A stretch of 16,279 nucleotides of DNA from Cytophagales bacterium (GCA_003504855.1 DNZD01000305.1:1-16279), one strand, 5' to 3'. Counted from the first letter of the stretch, positions 1-8,455 are shown. Notes: generated by a model not told the origin, from the sequence alone. A program made the numbers and translations.

Positions 1-1037
1 CCAGGACTATCACGAACCAAATCCAGGCTTCGGAATTCATCGGTAACGCCCAATTTTCCTACAGGAGTTATGGTTCCGGTACCCGCAGGATCGGAACCAA
101 AATCTATCTTATAAATCCCATTGGTACGTGCGGCAACCAATCCATAGTACTTACCCCCCTCCTCAATCAACTCAACACCTTCCGGATTGGGAATGGACCC
201 TACCAGGTCAAAACTAGTAGCGTTATCAAAAACCACAGCACCCATTTGCATGCGGTACACCTTACTGTCGTTTACAGAATTGACCAATCCAAACCAATTG
301 CCATTGAACTGCCGTACTGATAACCTGCTGAGACCAACCAGGCCAACTGAGCCACCGGTCTCGATCACATCCGAGTTGGTTGGGTTATTCAGGAGGCTGG
401 ACCCAAAGTGGATAAGGCTGATCTTAGGTGTTCCGGAGCTATACACCGCGATGGTATAATCACCTCCCGAATCCAGAATTTCCAGGCTCATGGGAGAAGA
501 CAAGCTGGCAAAACTACCAAGACCTTGTACGGCAGTTGGGTCGGCACCCAGTCCATTGCCAAAGACCATTCGCACCAACCCATCGGGGCCAGAATAATTC
601 GTGGCAAACCCATACCAAACTCCGCCTACTTTAAGCAATTTGGTTTGAGACGGATTAGACAAAAGACCGGAGACATTAACCTCTGTTACCGTTGGTGTAT
701 TGGTGAGTGAACCACCATAATTAAGTCGAAGCATTTTGAAGCTCAGAAAATCGACGGTGAATCCATACCAATTTCCCAGATCGTATTCTACCTGGACATC
801 AATGGGGAAGTCTCCGGTCAGTACCGTCTTCACCGATGTATTAACTGACAGAGAGTCCAGATCGCCGTGGCAGAAATCCCACTGATACGTTGAGCTTCCT
901 GTGGATGTATTGGTAAACTTTATTGATTCGCCAAGACATACGGTACCCTTATTGGTAAATGACGCTGATTGGCCAAAGGCCTTCCAGCCAAGAAACAATC
1001 CGGCCACCAGGAAAAGTGTGCTTCGAAACTTTCTCAT
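1..1037 (-). CDS. Secreted PKD-like / beta-propeller-like repeat protein (C-terminus beyond the window)
   Basis: An open frame of 345 codons starts at the ATG at 1037 and runs off the left edge without a stop. Residues 1-23 look like a signal peptide (basic MRKFR, a hydrophobic stretch, then AFGQS), so export is likely. Residues about 25-60 resemble a degenerate PKD-type domain (CLGESIKFTNTSTGS, then YQWDFCHGD). From about residue 85 there are five repeats of 49-54 residues. Each has an aromatic motif (NWYGF 89, VWYGF 140, YTIAV 194, NWFGL 247, YYGLV 297), followed 17-19 residues later by YGG, FG or MG (107, 159, 211, 265, 313). This periodicity suggests propeller blades. The ATG overlaps the stop of the upstream DUF5672 gene as ATGA, so it is coupled to the glycan operon. 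I infer a surface or secreted role; a type IX sorting domain could lie in the missing C-terminus. Substrate and function are unknown. Confidence 0.8.
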   Translation of the reverse strand, partial: MRKFRSTLFLVAGLFLGWKAFGQSASFTNKGTVCLGESIKFTNTSTGSSTYQWDFCHGDLDSLSVNTSVKTVLTGDFPIDVQVEYDLGNWYGFTVDFLSFKMLRLNYGGSLTNTPTVTEVNVSGLLSNPSQTKLLKVGGVWYGFATNYSGPDGLVRMVFGNGLGADPTAVQGLGSFASLSSPMSLEILDSGGDYTIAVYSSGTPKISLIHFGSSLLNNPTNSDVIETGGSVGLVGLSRLSVRQFNGNWFGLVNSVNDSKVYRMQMGAVVFDNATSFDLVGSIPNPEGVELIEEGGKYYGLVAARTNGIYKIDFGSDPAGTGTITPVGKLGVTDEFRSLDLVRDSP

Positions 1038-1828
1038 TTGCCGTATTTCGTAAGGAGGGACTGCCACCAATCGGGGTAATACTTTTCCCAGGCATGAACA
1101 GCCATGGGCAAGGATTCCATCGCATCAAGATTAACCGCAACAGACACTTTTTCGAGGGCAAATTTGGAGGCCATGGTGGCAGAAGGAACCTTAAATTTCG
1201 GAAAATATTTGGGAACCAGAATTGACCAGATATAGTCCTCATTGACCTGCCCCTTCAGGTGCTTGCGAAAGAACAGGGAAAGCAGGCGGGAAACTTGTTG
1301 AAATCGTTTCACCTTTCTCAGGGAAAACCCGCCATTGCCAACCGTCACCATCTTTCCCTGATTATAGTCGAACCTGCGCTTCAGCCAACCCAACCCGGGC
1401 CAGCGGGAATAGTTCAGGCTTTCATAAAAGCGAAGGGGCTCTGTATCTACCCATGGAGATCCGATGTAGTCGTAGTCTGCACGCACCCACTTGTCCAAGT
1501 CATCTTTTAATACGAGGCAATCCAACTGATGAATGAGAAGAAATTTCCAGTGGCCAAATCGCTCATAAAACGTTTGACTGAGCAACAAACGGTTGTATCC
1601 TGCTATTGAACCGAAATATTCGCTATCGAATCGTTGGATATCGACTTTAACATTCCTCAGATTGAAACACTGCTGATATTCATGCGCGTTGAGGTGCGCG
1701 GGGCACACCAGCGCCATAGAATGGGTATCCAAGGTATGTAACAGCTGGTTAAGGGAAATTCTTTCGGCGGCACTCAGCGCTTCCTTATAGACCGGTATTA
1801 CAATGATAACGTCTCTAGCGGATTGCAT
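1034..1828 (-). CDS. DUF5672 family protein, putative glycosyltransferase
   Basis: This 264-residue protein matches what I know of DUF5672. An N-terminal strand (residues 7-14, VIIVIPVY) is followed by LLIHQLDCLV (97-106), YDYIGSPW (119-126), VGNGGFSLR (163-171), NEDYIW (196-201) and FALE (223-226). The family sits in sugar-transferase loci and looks GT-A-like, but to my knowledge its activity is not settled. QLD may act as the metal-binding DxD equivalent and NED as the general-base region; that is inference. I chose the ATG at 1828 because it directly precedes the conserved strand. The frame stays open upstream to 1993, but those residues lie inside the upstream FkbM gene and look random. 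It overlaps that gene by 14 nt, and its TGA overlaps the ATG of the secreted repeat protein. Confidence 0.82.
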   Translation of the reverse strand: MQSARDVIIVIPVYKEALSAAERISLNQLLHTLDTHSMALVCPAHLNAHEYQQCFNLRNVKVDIQRFDSEYFGSIAGYNRLLLSQTFYERFGHWKFLLIHQLDCLVLKDDLDKWVRADYDYIGSPWVDTEPLRFYESLNYSRWPGLGWLKRRFDYNQGKMVTVGNGGFSLRKVKRFQQVSRLLSLFFRKHLKGQVNEDYIWSILVPKYFPKFKVPSATMASKFALEKVSVAVNLDAMESLPMAVHAWEKYYPDWWQSLLTKYGK

Positions 1829-2609
1829 AAATATTGAGCTGCATGTCCATACCGTCTTCCACCTCCAAACCCTGGAAAGGGAACTTTCGCTCAACAGCCG
1901 GAAAAATATAATATCTAAAACCTGCGTTCCGCAAGAGGGATAATAGTTGGTCCAATTCCTGCGCTTTGCCCACCATCGAATGATATTCCACAAATAACCG
2001 ACGTACCAGGTGAAGGTGACTTGTCAATGATGTCAATACGCGAAACTCTGCTCCTTCGATGTCAATTTTTAACAGATCCACAGGTTCTGTAATGAACGGA
2101 TGCAGCGCTACCGCTTCCACCGGAATGCTTACCTGATTTGCCCCTTCACGGTTATCATCCAGATGTCCGGAAGAACCACCCTGACTTGAGAAGGTGACCG
2201 ACTGTGGCACATCAAGCACCGCTTTCTGATGCACCTCCACATCGGTTAGTCCAAACTGATTCAGGTTGGCCTGGAGCAGTTCGAATAAACCGGGATCAGG
2301 TTCAAATCCAATAATCCTGGCTGCTGGAAAGCATCGTTTAAAAAAGAGGATGGACAAACCAATATTCGATCCGCAATCGATGATAAGCGGGCGGGATGAG
2401 TCAGCATGGAACAAGTAAACCTGTTGTTCGAAGATTTCATGATACGACTGTATGAACGAATCTGAATCCGTGAACAAAAGTTTTTTTCCAAGGATCATCG
2501 TACTGCCCTGTTGAAACCTGGGGATGGAACGAATGCGGTTGATCTCTGCGACAACCTTCAGGAATGACGGACGAGTCCATTTTCTGATTTTTTTCAACAT
2601 GGCCTTCAT
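1815..2609 (-). CDS. FkbM family SAM-dependent methyltransferase
   Basis: The 264-residue product is a class I SAM methyltransferase of the FkbM type. Motif I is IIDCGSNIG (residues 76-84), the acidic end of strand 2 is FEPD (102-105), and the family-typical LLKIDIEGAE lies at 179-188, followed by FVEYH (206-210). FkbM proteins usually O-methylate hydroxyls, and in glycan loci probably sugars. There is no signal peptide or membrane span, so it should act in the cytoplasm. The ATG at 2609 forms an ATGA overlap with the preceding gene; a second in-frame ATG at 2600 is also possible. Its position between sugar transferases suggests it modifies a glycan intermediate, but the acceptor cannot be deduced. 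Confidence 0.9.
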   Translation of the reverse strand: MKAMLKKIRKWTRPSFLKVVAEINRIRSIPRFQQGSTMILGKKLLFTDSDSFIQSYHEIFEQQVYLFHADSSRPLIIDCGSNIGLSILFFKRCFPAARIIGFEPDPGLFELLQANLNQFGLTDVEVHQKAVLDVPQSVTFSSQGGSSGHLDDNREGANQVSIPVEAVALHPFITEPVDLLKIDIEGAEFRVLTSLTSHLHLVRRLFVEYHSMVGKAQELDQLLSLLRNAGFRYYIFPAVERKFPFQGLEVEDGMDMQLNIYAIR

Positions 2610-3505
2610 ATCCAGTTTCTTAGTTTCTGAAGGAATGTACGCAGCCCGGATGGTCCTTTCAGAAAAGTATCAAAAAAGCAGTGATCGAAGGCTGCATCTG
2701 CTTCCTGGTGCGATGGGAAAATATGGAGTTTAAATTCGCCTGTCCGTAATGAATCAAAGCGTTTATCACCGGTGAGGGTATGGGTGGCATTACCCTCGAA
2801 TCCGATGTTCACTACGAGGTTATTCCTGGGTATCAAACAAACGCCCTTGTTCCTCCAAATGGTATGAAACCATTGATAGTCCCAAGTATTGATAATCCCG
2901 GAATTGGTTTTGGCAAAAATGTCACGCCAGTAGGATTTCTCCTCGTCCGTCAAAAAGTCAAATTCATTGAGTCGAAAGTCAGCGTTGCCAGGTATCTGGA
3001 AGGTGTACAATGACCAGCGATTGCGCCAGGTAGCCCATCCCCACGAATGTGGATATTTTGAAAAAAACACGTCGGTTATAGCCTCCATACCGGTCAGGAA
3101 GTTATTACCGGAAATGTGCATTACGTGACCCACATCGGCATACTTTTTTAACATCTGCTCTGCATAGGTGAAAAAGAAAGGAATGGGAAGGCAATCATCT
3201 TCCAGAATGATTCCGGACTCCACTTCCGTGAAAAACCACGAAATCGCATCACTCACCGCAGCGCCACAACCCAGGTTTTGTTCTCTGAAACGGGTTTTCA
3301 CTTTGCAATCCCAGTCGATCATGGCAAGCACTTCACTGCGTACCTGATTGCAAAGTCTCTCATCATCAGGGTGGTTGGTTCTGGGGCCATCGGCGGCAAT
3401 AAACAGAAACGCCGGTCGCTGCTCCCGGATGCGTTGAAAGGTGATGCGCGACTGCTCCGGCCGGTTAAAAAGAAGAAATAGGATGGGTGTATTCAACGAA
3501 GACAT
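2606..3505 (-). CDS. GT-A-like glycosyltransferase (nucleotide-diphospho-sugar transferase, HlpA-like)
   Basis: The 299-residue product begins with a GT-A type strand (PILFLLFNRPEQS, residues 7-19). It carries FIAADGPR (35-42), the DxD-like LEDDC (101-105), ISGNNF (131-136) and the distinctive SWGWATWRNRW block (154-164). I associate this pattern with bacterial GT2-like proteins often annotated as nucleotide-diphospho-sugar transferases or HlpA-like. It probably transfers an activated sugar on the cytoplasmic face; donor and acceptor are unknown. The frame is open to 3586, but the ATG at 3505 directly precedes the conserved strand and sits 2 nt after the upstream stop, so I prefer it. The upstream extension is poor in recognisable sequence and lies in the coding region of the neighbour. 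Confidence 0.85.
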   Translation of the reverse strand: MSSLNTPILFLLFNRPEQSRITFQRIREQRPAFLFIAADGPRTNHPDDERLCNQVRSEVLAMIDWDCKVKTRFREQNLGCGAAVSDAISWFFTEVESGIILEDDCLPIPFFFTYAEQMLKKYADVGHVMHISGNNFLTGMEAITDVFFSKYPHSWGWATWRNRWSLYTFQIPGNADFRLNEFDFLTDEEKSYWRDIFAKTNSGIINTWDYQWFHTIWRNKGVCLIPRNNLVVNIGFEGNATHTLTGDKRFDSLRTGEFKLHIFPSHQEADAAFDHCFFDTFLKGPSGLRTFLQKLRNWI

Positions 3506-3507
3506 AC

Positions 3508-4254
3508 TCACAACAGCACGAGTCCGGTACCGGTAAAGTGAGCAAATGATGAAACATCCAGCTTGGGTCGCTCTATCGCTCTCCAAATAGCAAGCATATT
3601 CCAGTTGTGAATGTCATCCATCATCAATACCGGCTTTCGCTTGAATGACAGGGAATCAAAAAATTGCAGAAAGACCCTTTCCATTTGACCATCTTTTGCT
3701 GCATCCATAAAAATGAAATCAGCCTCTTCAAACAGACGCGTGAATTGCTGTTGTGTTTCCGTCCGGGTAAGGTCCGCGACATGCTGAATCAAAGAATCGT
3801 CCAAATCACGCTGCAACAACACCGGGTTCTTCATTTGATGATATGGGGCAATATCAAAGGTATGTATTTTGGCGCCGACCGGCAGGGCCGCCTTCATCGC
3901 CAAACTACTGATGCCTCTTTCCGTGCCTATTTCAATCACCGTCACCGGCCTTAACACTGTAATCAAGCCTGTGAGCAAGCGATAATGTTCACCCGGGAAT
4001 TCATTGGGGTTTGGATACGTTTGCGTAGTTCTCTCTGCTATGAACGACAGGTCTGTTCTTCTCGCCTCAGCAATTGCTGCCAGGGCCAGATCGATCAACA
4101 GGTCATTCGGTTTCCCCGGATTATCATGCTGAGAATAAATCATGGAATATTCCTGATGCGCGGCATGTACCGGTGACCTCATAAACCGATGGATAAAGAG
4201 GGTGACTCCCCGCCCTATCAGTTGCCTAAGCCAGTTGTTTTTTATGATAGGCAT
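3508..4254 (-). CDS. Class I SAM-dependent methyltransferase (Methyltransf_24-like)
   Basis: The 248-residue product has a SAM-binding motif VIEIGTERG (106-114), strand 2 HTFDI (131-135), FIFMDAAKDG (180-189) and LMMDDIHNW (210-218). The last two motifs resemble the acidic, metal-associated positions in the Methyltransf_24/O-methyltransferase fold, which suggests hydroxyl methylation of a small or carbohydrate acceptor. The N-terminal 30 residues are basic and amphipathic and might touch the membrane (inference). The start is uncertain: the ATG at 4254 gives a 29-nt overlap with the upstream gene, while an in-frame ATG at 4182 would leave a 43-nt gap. I prefer 4254 because neighbouring genes also overlap. 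The stop lies 2 nt before the next start. Confidence 0.83.
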   Translation of the reverse strand: MPIIKNNWLRQLIGRGVTLFIHRFMRSPVHAAHQEYSMIYSQHDNPGKPNDLLIDLALAAIAEARRTDLSFIAERTTQTYPNPNEFPGEHYRLLTGLITVLRPVTVIEIGTERGISSLAMKAALPVGAKIHTFDIAPYHQMKNPVLLQRDLDDSLIQHVADLTRTETQQQFTRLFEEADFIFMDAAKDGQMERVFLQFFDSLSFKRKPVLMMDDIHNWNMLAIWRAIERPKLDVSSFAHFTGTGLVLL

Positions 4255-5395
4255 TGTACAATTTTTTCAAGGGTTCGTAAAAGCAATACTTGTTGAGCAG
4301 ACGCTGCTGCAAGGCCAGTTCCTCTTTATATCGCTCCGGGTCATTTTCCAGCCTGGTAACCTTGTCGATAAATTCTTCCACGGACGTAATTGAAGTAAAG
4401 GCAGTGAATAGATCCAGGTTATGATATTCACGGGGGTCACCAAAAGCGAGCAGTCCGGCCCCCACCGCATCGATCATTGAATTACCCCAAATCTTAAACG
4501 CCAGGTGTTGGCCGCGCAACGAAATGAAATACTTTGACTTCATCATCTTATCCAGGACCGCTTCAAATCGCTCTTCCCTCGGAAAGCGAAGCGATCCGAA
4601 TTTTGCAAGCCTGTCCTTTTGCGGAGCTGTCAGGTTTATCACAGAATGTATTTCAATAAACACACCTTCTCGGACCGAGTCCGTTTTGGGTTCCAGGGAC
4701 CTGAAGCTTTCCGTGTGCATGAAGTTGTATGGAAAATTTACTTCATGTTCTCTTCGCTGGCTGAATTGATACGTGAACTTTTGATTTAGAAAGAGGTCAT
4801 AGGAAAAAAGTGGTTGCCGCATCGACTGCTTATAGTGTCGCATGGATGGCTCCTGAAGCACATAGCACCACAGCTGCTTCGGGTGATCTCGAATGATTTT
4901 CTCGTCTACCGAAAAATTAATGCTGATGATCACATCATAATGTTCCCAGGGCACTTCAAACATCGATACCGCCACCTGGCTTTGTGGCACCGCCGTAACC
5001 AACTCACCCCGCCCGTTAACGATGGACTTGTCCCTGACCGCCAGGATATCCTCAGGCAATGGACCGTCCATATCAGCGTGCAGGTATTTCCATACGGTAC
5101 TCTCTTCGCTGTCGGATATTTTAAGAATAAAAAAATCAAATGACTTCGCCCCGAATAGTCCAATAGGTCCGGAGCGATGAATGGTGGAGTACAACAATTC
5201 TTTTCCCCGCAGGCGTGGCTGGGTATACAAGTCACCAAAAGTCTCCTGTTTCACGAGGCAAATGCGGAGGGACCGGAGCAACTGTGTTCCCTCCCCAACG
5301 TAATCGGCAACAGGCGCCCGCCAGGGAGCCGATCGAATGTAGAGTGCGTCCAGTTTAGTCCGCAATTGCCTTTTCACTTTATTCAGGATAGACAT
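4226..5395 (-). CDS. Unassigned GT-B-like glycosyltransferase
   Basis: This 389-residue protein does not match a family I can name with confidence. The C-terminal half looks like the donor domain of a GT-B or exostosin-like enzyme: KYFISLRGQH (near 285-300), then SMIDAVGAGLLAFGDPREYH, where a glycine-rich turn is followed by an acidic residue, and then a helical tail typical of retaining GT-B proteins. The N-terminal half has alternating strands such as RICLVKQETFGDLY and YDVIISINFS, consistent with a Rossmann-like acceptor domain. There is no signal peptide. The ATG at 5395 overlaps the upstream stop by 17 nt. A TTG at 5422 would add nine residues and lengthen the overlap, and is less likely. 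Its position among sugar transferases supports the role; the linkage made is unknown. Confidence 0.7.
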   Translation of the reverse strand: MSILNKVKRQLRTKLDALYIRSAPWRAPVADYVGEGTQLLRSLRICLVKQETFGDLYTQPRLRGKELLYSTIHRSGPIGLFGAKSFDFFILKISDSEESTVWKYLHADMDGPLPEDILAVRDKSIVNGRGELVTAVPQSQVAVSMFEVPWEHYDVIISINFSVDEKIIRDHPKQLWCYVLQEPSMRHYKQSMRQPLFSYDLFLNQKFTYQFSQRREHEVNFPYNFMHTESFRSLEPKTDSVREGVFIEIHSVINLTAPQKDRLAKFGSLRFPREERFEAVLDKMMKSKYFISLRGQHLAFKIWGNSMIDAVGAGLLAFGDPREYHNLDLFTAFTSITSVEEFIDKVTRLENDPERYKEELALQQRLLNKYCFYEPLKKLYNAYHKKQLA

Positions 5396-6596
5396 GTCGG
5401 TAAACGTTGCGCGCAATTTCAAATGAACGGTACTTATTTGCGACCTGAACTATCTTTGCCCGAATGACAGGGTCCCCGATAAGCGTCTCGATGACTTTGA
5501 CAGACTGAAGATATTCACTTTCATTCAGTTCCTGGAGAACATAGCCAATCTGCTCCTGTCTTATAATATCCGAATCATCCGATATGTCTTTGGTGATAAT
5601 CACCGGTAAGCCCATCGCCCAGTATTCGCCGTCTTTGATTGGTGTGCAGTAACGTTTGGAGGGGACCGGCTTTACCGGGGTGATGGCAAAATCAGCCATG
5701 GCCATATAAGCCGGAACCTCATGATGGGCAACAAACTTCCGGATGATGAATTTTTCAGGAATTCCATGCTTCGCACAAAAGATCTGAACTTCGTCATCTG
5801 AATGACCGGTAAGCAGCAGCAGTCTGAAGGTGTCGCCCCAATGTCGAATGGCCACCGTTACCCAGCGAAAGAAATCGTCATCCAGGTATATGCCACCAAA
5901 CTTGCCGGCATAGAGCCCTACCCGCTTACCCTCCAGCCCGAGCGAAGTTCTCCATGCTTCACTTTTTCTGGTCCAGTCAAACAAAACCAAATCCACGCAG
6001 GCCGGCTTCACATAAAAACCCTCATGAAATAGTCGGTCGTACTTAATAGCGGCGTATTCCCGCATACCGGAAGAACCCGCAATCACAGCGTGCGCGTAGC
6101 GGGTTTGCTTTTTTTCCAGCCAAAATAAGATTCGAAAGGGAAGGCTGCCGCGCTGCCACGTACCATTTTCAATCATGGCCTCGGCATGCGGCTCGTAACT
6201 GTCAATAATGAGTTGGCGGGAAAATGGCCGGGCCAGCAAATAGCCAAGTCCACCGGCTGGTGTCGCCCATGCATGGATGGTGTCAATTCGCTTTCGCCAC
6301 ATCAGGAAGAAAAGCGCAGCAACATTCCGCAGGGTGTTGAAGACGCCGGCCAGTCCCCACGGTATATATCGTAGCAACACCAAATGGATACGCATCTGCG
6401 CCAGGGACTGCTGAATGGTTTCCAACTCATTTTTGCCGATTGGCTTATCCGCAGGCTGTAAGCAAACCAGCCAAAGGGTCAACGTTGGATTCTCCGCCAT
6501 GATCTTCACATATGGCAGGGTATAGGTCTGTATCAGTGCGTCCTGATAGGCCCAGTAGGTAAGAATCAGGATTCTCTTTTCGCTTGTCTTACCCAT
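5379..6596 (-). CDS. GT-B glycosyltransferase, GT4-like (group 1)
   Basis: The 405-residue protein has two Rossmann-like halves. The N-terminal half starts with RILILTYWAY and contains IHAWATPAGGLGYLLA and the acceptor-side IIDSYEPHAEAM (about 130-141). The C-terminal half has GLYAGKFGG (about 227-235), LLLLTGHSDD (about 259-268) and a donor-site helix KDGEYWAMGLPVI (about 321-333). That order is typical of group 1 retaining transferases using nucleotide sugars; the usual ExxxxxxxE pattern is replaced by one containing DGEYWAMG. Starts are ambiguous: ATGs at 6629, 6611 and 6596 are in frame. I chose 6596 because MGKTSEKR immediately precedes the first core strand and minimises the overlap with the upstream GT2 gene (31 nt). 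Specificity is unknown. Confidence 0.85.
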   Translation of the reverse strand: MGKTSEKRILILTYWAYQDALIQTYTLPYVKIMAENPTLTLWLVCLQPADKPIGKNELETIQQSLAQMRIHLVLLRYIPWGLAGVFNTLRNVAALFFLMWRKRIDTIHAWATPAGGLGYLLARPFSRQLIIDSYEPHAEAMIENGTWQRGSLPFRILFWLEKKQTRYAHAVIAGSSGMREYAAIKYDRLFHEGFYVKPACVDLVLFDWTRKSEAWRTSLGLEGKRVGLYAGKFGGIYLDDDFFRWVTVAIRHWGDTFRLLLLTGHSDDEVQIFCAKHGIPEKFIIRKFVAHHEVPAYMAMADFAITPVKPVPSKRYCTPIKDGEYWAMGLPVIITKDISDDSDIIRQEQIGYVLQELNESEYLQSVKVIETLIGDPVIRAKIVQVANKYRSFEIARNVYRHVYPE

Positions 6597-7465
6597 AGCA
6601 CTTGCACGCATAATTTCAGAAACAACCATCCGGCGCGCATGGAAATCCCGTTGTTTCTAATACTTTTCAAAAGGTATTGAAAACCGGTTCGGGTCATGTG
6701 TCCAATGTAGCTGTGAACAGCACAAAAATAAAAGGACTTGCCGACCAGTTCTCTTTCTTCCGTTTCGGAGAATTTCAGGGCCCCGAGCAGGTATTTAGTA
6801 GCATTGTTTCGTGCCTCTATGATTTTGCCGGCATTGCCCCGCATAGACCGTAGTTCATGATCCCGCATCCCTACGGTTACGTCAGGAAGTATGAAGATCC
6901 GGGCCCGTTGCAAATTCTCCATCAGGAAGATCCAGTCTTCCATGATGGTCAGGTTCAGTTCTTCCCGGAAACGAATGAGCCCCGGATTGCTCCTTCTTAT
7001 TGTAAAACAGCAAGCCAGCGGATTGCCTGGCAAGAACGTCCGGTAGTCGTGATAACCCAAATGAAGTTTATTAACGTCGCCACCAGAAAGCCTGCCGGAT
7101 TCGTTGAAAAAGAAATAACGCGTCGATATGAAGTCCTCAGGCTGGTTTGCCAGATGGCGGTGTAAAGCCTCCAGGTGGTTTGGCTCCAACGTATCATCTG
7201 AATCCAGAAAGACCACATAATCGCCTTTTGCCTTATCGATTCCAAAATTTCGTGCAGCGCCTCTCTCGCCATGTACTTTGGAGTAAAGGCGGACTTTTTC
7301 GGAACCGATAGCATTGACAAGCTCGGATGTATGGTCTGTGCTGCCGTCGTCTACCACCACAACTTCAAAATCAGGGAAGGTTTGCCGCAGGACCGAACGA
7401 ACGCACTCCTGCACTAACCGGGCGCGGTTATGCGTGGGGATTACTATTGAAAAAAAGGGATTCAA
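6566..7465 (-). CDS. GT2 family glycosyltransferase with TTG start
   Basis: This is a clear GT2 (GT-A fold) enzyme of 299 residues: FSIVIPTHNR at the N-terminus (5-14), VVDDGS for nucleotide binding (37-42), ERGAARNFG (67-75), the metal-binding DSDD (88-91) and the likely catalytic MEDW (175-178). It is expected to transfer a sugar with inversion on the cytoplasmic side. The reading frame has no ATG near the conserved first strand. The best initiator is the TTG at 7463-7465, which overlaps the TGA of the preceding gene by 4 nt (TTGA), an arrangement like the ATGA junctions elsewhere here. Non-ATG initiation may lower its yield relative to its neighbours (inference). The C-terminus ends in a basic, partly hydrophobic helix, without a clear membrane span. 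Confidence 0.9.
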   Translation of the reverse strand: MNPFFSIVIPTHNRARLVQECVRSVLRQTFPDFEVVVVDDGSTDHTSELVNAIGSEKVRLYSKVHGERGAARNFGIDKAKGDYVVFLDSDDTLEPNHLEALHRHLANQPEDFISTRYFFFNESGRLSGGDVNKLHLGYHDYRTFLPGNPLACCFTIRRSNPGLIRFREELNLTIMEDWIFLMENLQRARIFILPDVTVGMRDHELRSMRGNAGKIIEARNNATKYLLGALKFSETEERELVGKSFYFCAVHSYIGHMTRTGFQYLLKSIRNNGISMRAGWLFLKLCVQVLWVRQAKRES

Positions 7466-8454
7466 AAGGAGGATTTGCGCACCAAAGGTATGAGATATCG
7501 CGCAAACGGGACCCGGGAAGCCAGGTGCAGACGCCGCAGGTGTTGCTTTTCATACGTGATTGGAAAATTCCGCTGAATGAAGGAGGCAATTGCTTTTACC
7601 CGCCGAACGTTCAAATCCCGATAATAAAAATTTATCTGAAAGACGAGAAAGTGCTGAAAGGATGCCATGAGAAAGTCCTCTGAAAGCTTTTTAGTAGTCG
7701 GATAACGATCGGGAGAGTCCATCCACATGCCAAGTTCACGAAGTCCGTTTTCGATTTTTGCATTCCCACCGAGTGAAGCAACTACTTTGCAAAAGACCTT
7801 TTGCCAGTCCACCGCAAATCGTTCATGGGTCAATACTGTCTTGCTGGCCGGGTGCAGGCGATACCTTGAAAAGACATCGGGCACAGACAAGAAGTTACCA
7901 TTCAGGAAAAGACAGGAAAACAAATCAAAATCCATCCCATAATGCAATGATTCATCCATCATGGGATAATGGGCCAGCATCGCTGATCTTCTTATGAATG
8001 CCGACGGTTGCGGAAAGGCCATACCCGATAGGTATTGAAATGGAAGATTCGCGGGGTCAGCGCCACGGATCAATTGCGAAACGCCACCAAAGAGTATTGT
8101 TTGACCATGAACAACATCGACATCCGGATGGTTTGTGAAATACCTGGCCACCCTGGACAGCGCTTCGGGCTCCAACATATCATCACTATTGATCCAAACC
8201 AGGATATCACCCGTCGCCCGCTGCAGGCCTTTGTTGATGGCATGTGTTTGTCCCCGATCCTTCTCCGAGATCCAATATGTCAATTTACTTTCGTATTTCC
8301 GGATAGTTTCCGGTGAGCCGTCATTGCTTCCGCCGTCAATAACTATATACTCGAGGTTATCATACTGCTGACCAAGAATTGAGCACATGGTCTCCTCTAT
8401 AAATGCACCCTGATCATAGGATGGCGTAATGACGGTGATGCGGGGATTGGTCAT
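7462..8454 (-). CDS. GT2 family glycosyltransferase (WfgS/WfeV-type)
   Basis: The 330-residue protein is a GT2 enzyme. ITVITPSYDQG (6-16) is the first strand, VIDGGSNDGS (38-47) binds the nucleotide, EKDRGQTHAINKG (64-76) is the conserved loop, and WINSDD (87-92) supplies the metal-binding acidic pair. MDFDLF around residue 180 is the likely acceptor-side region. The DGGSxDG plus DxGQxxAxNKG pattern is common in O-antigen and capsule transferases of the WfgS/WfeV type, but specificity cannot be read from sequence. The ATG at 8454 follows the upstream stop by 1 nt, and its TGA overlaps the TTG start of the next GT2. Two adjacent GT2 genes suggest consecutive steps in repeat-unit assembly. Confidence 0.92.
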   Translation of the reverse strand: MTNPRITVITPSYDQGAFIEETMCSILGQQYDNLEYIVIDGGSNDGSPETIRKYESKLTYWISEKDRGQTHAINKGLQRATGDILVWINSDDMLEPEALSRVARYFTNHPDVDVVHGQTILFGGVSQLIRGADPANLPFQYLSGMAFPQPSAFIRRSAMLAHYPMMDESLHYGMDFDLFSCLFLNGNFLSVPDVFSRYRLHPASKTVLTHERFAVDWQKVFCKVVASLGGNAKIENGLRELGMWMDSPDRYPTTKKLSEDFLMASFQHFLVFQINFYYRDLNVRRVKAIASFIQRNFPITYEKQHLRRLHLASRVPFARYLIPLVRKSSF

Positions 8455-8455
8455 G

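Noticed and set aside
1..1037. Short plus-strand open frames (for example 187-459 and 408-710)
   Set aside because: They lie opposite the secreted protein gene and show no recognisable domain; their composition is that of an antisense shadow.
1829..1993. Possible 55-residue N-terminal extension of the DUF5672 protein
   Set aside because: It lies inside the FkbM gene, is rich in Trp, Arg and Ser without family motifs, and the ATG at 1828 precisely precedes the conserved first strand.
3506..3586. Possible 27-residue N-terminal extension of the HlpA-like transferase
   Set aside because: It overlaps the upstream methyltransferase gene and lacks a motif, while the ATG at 3505 fits the conserved start.
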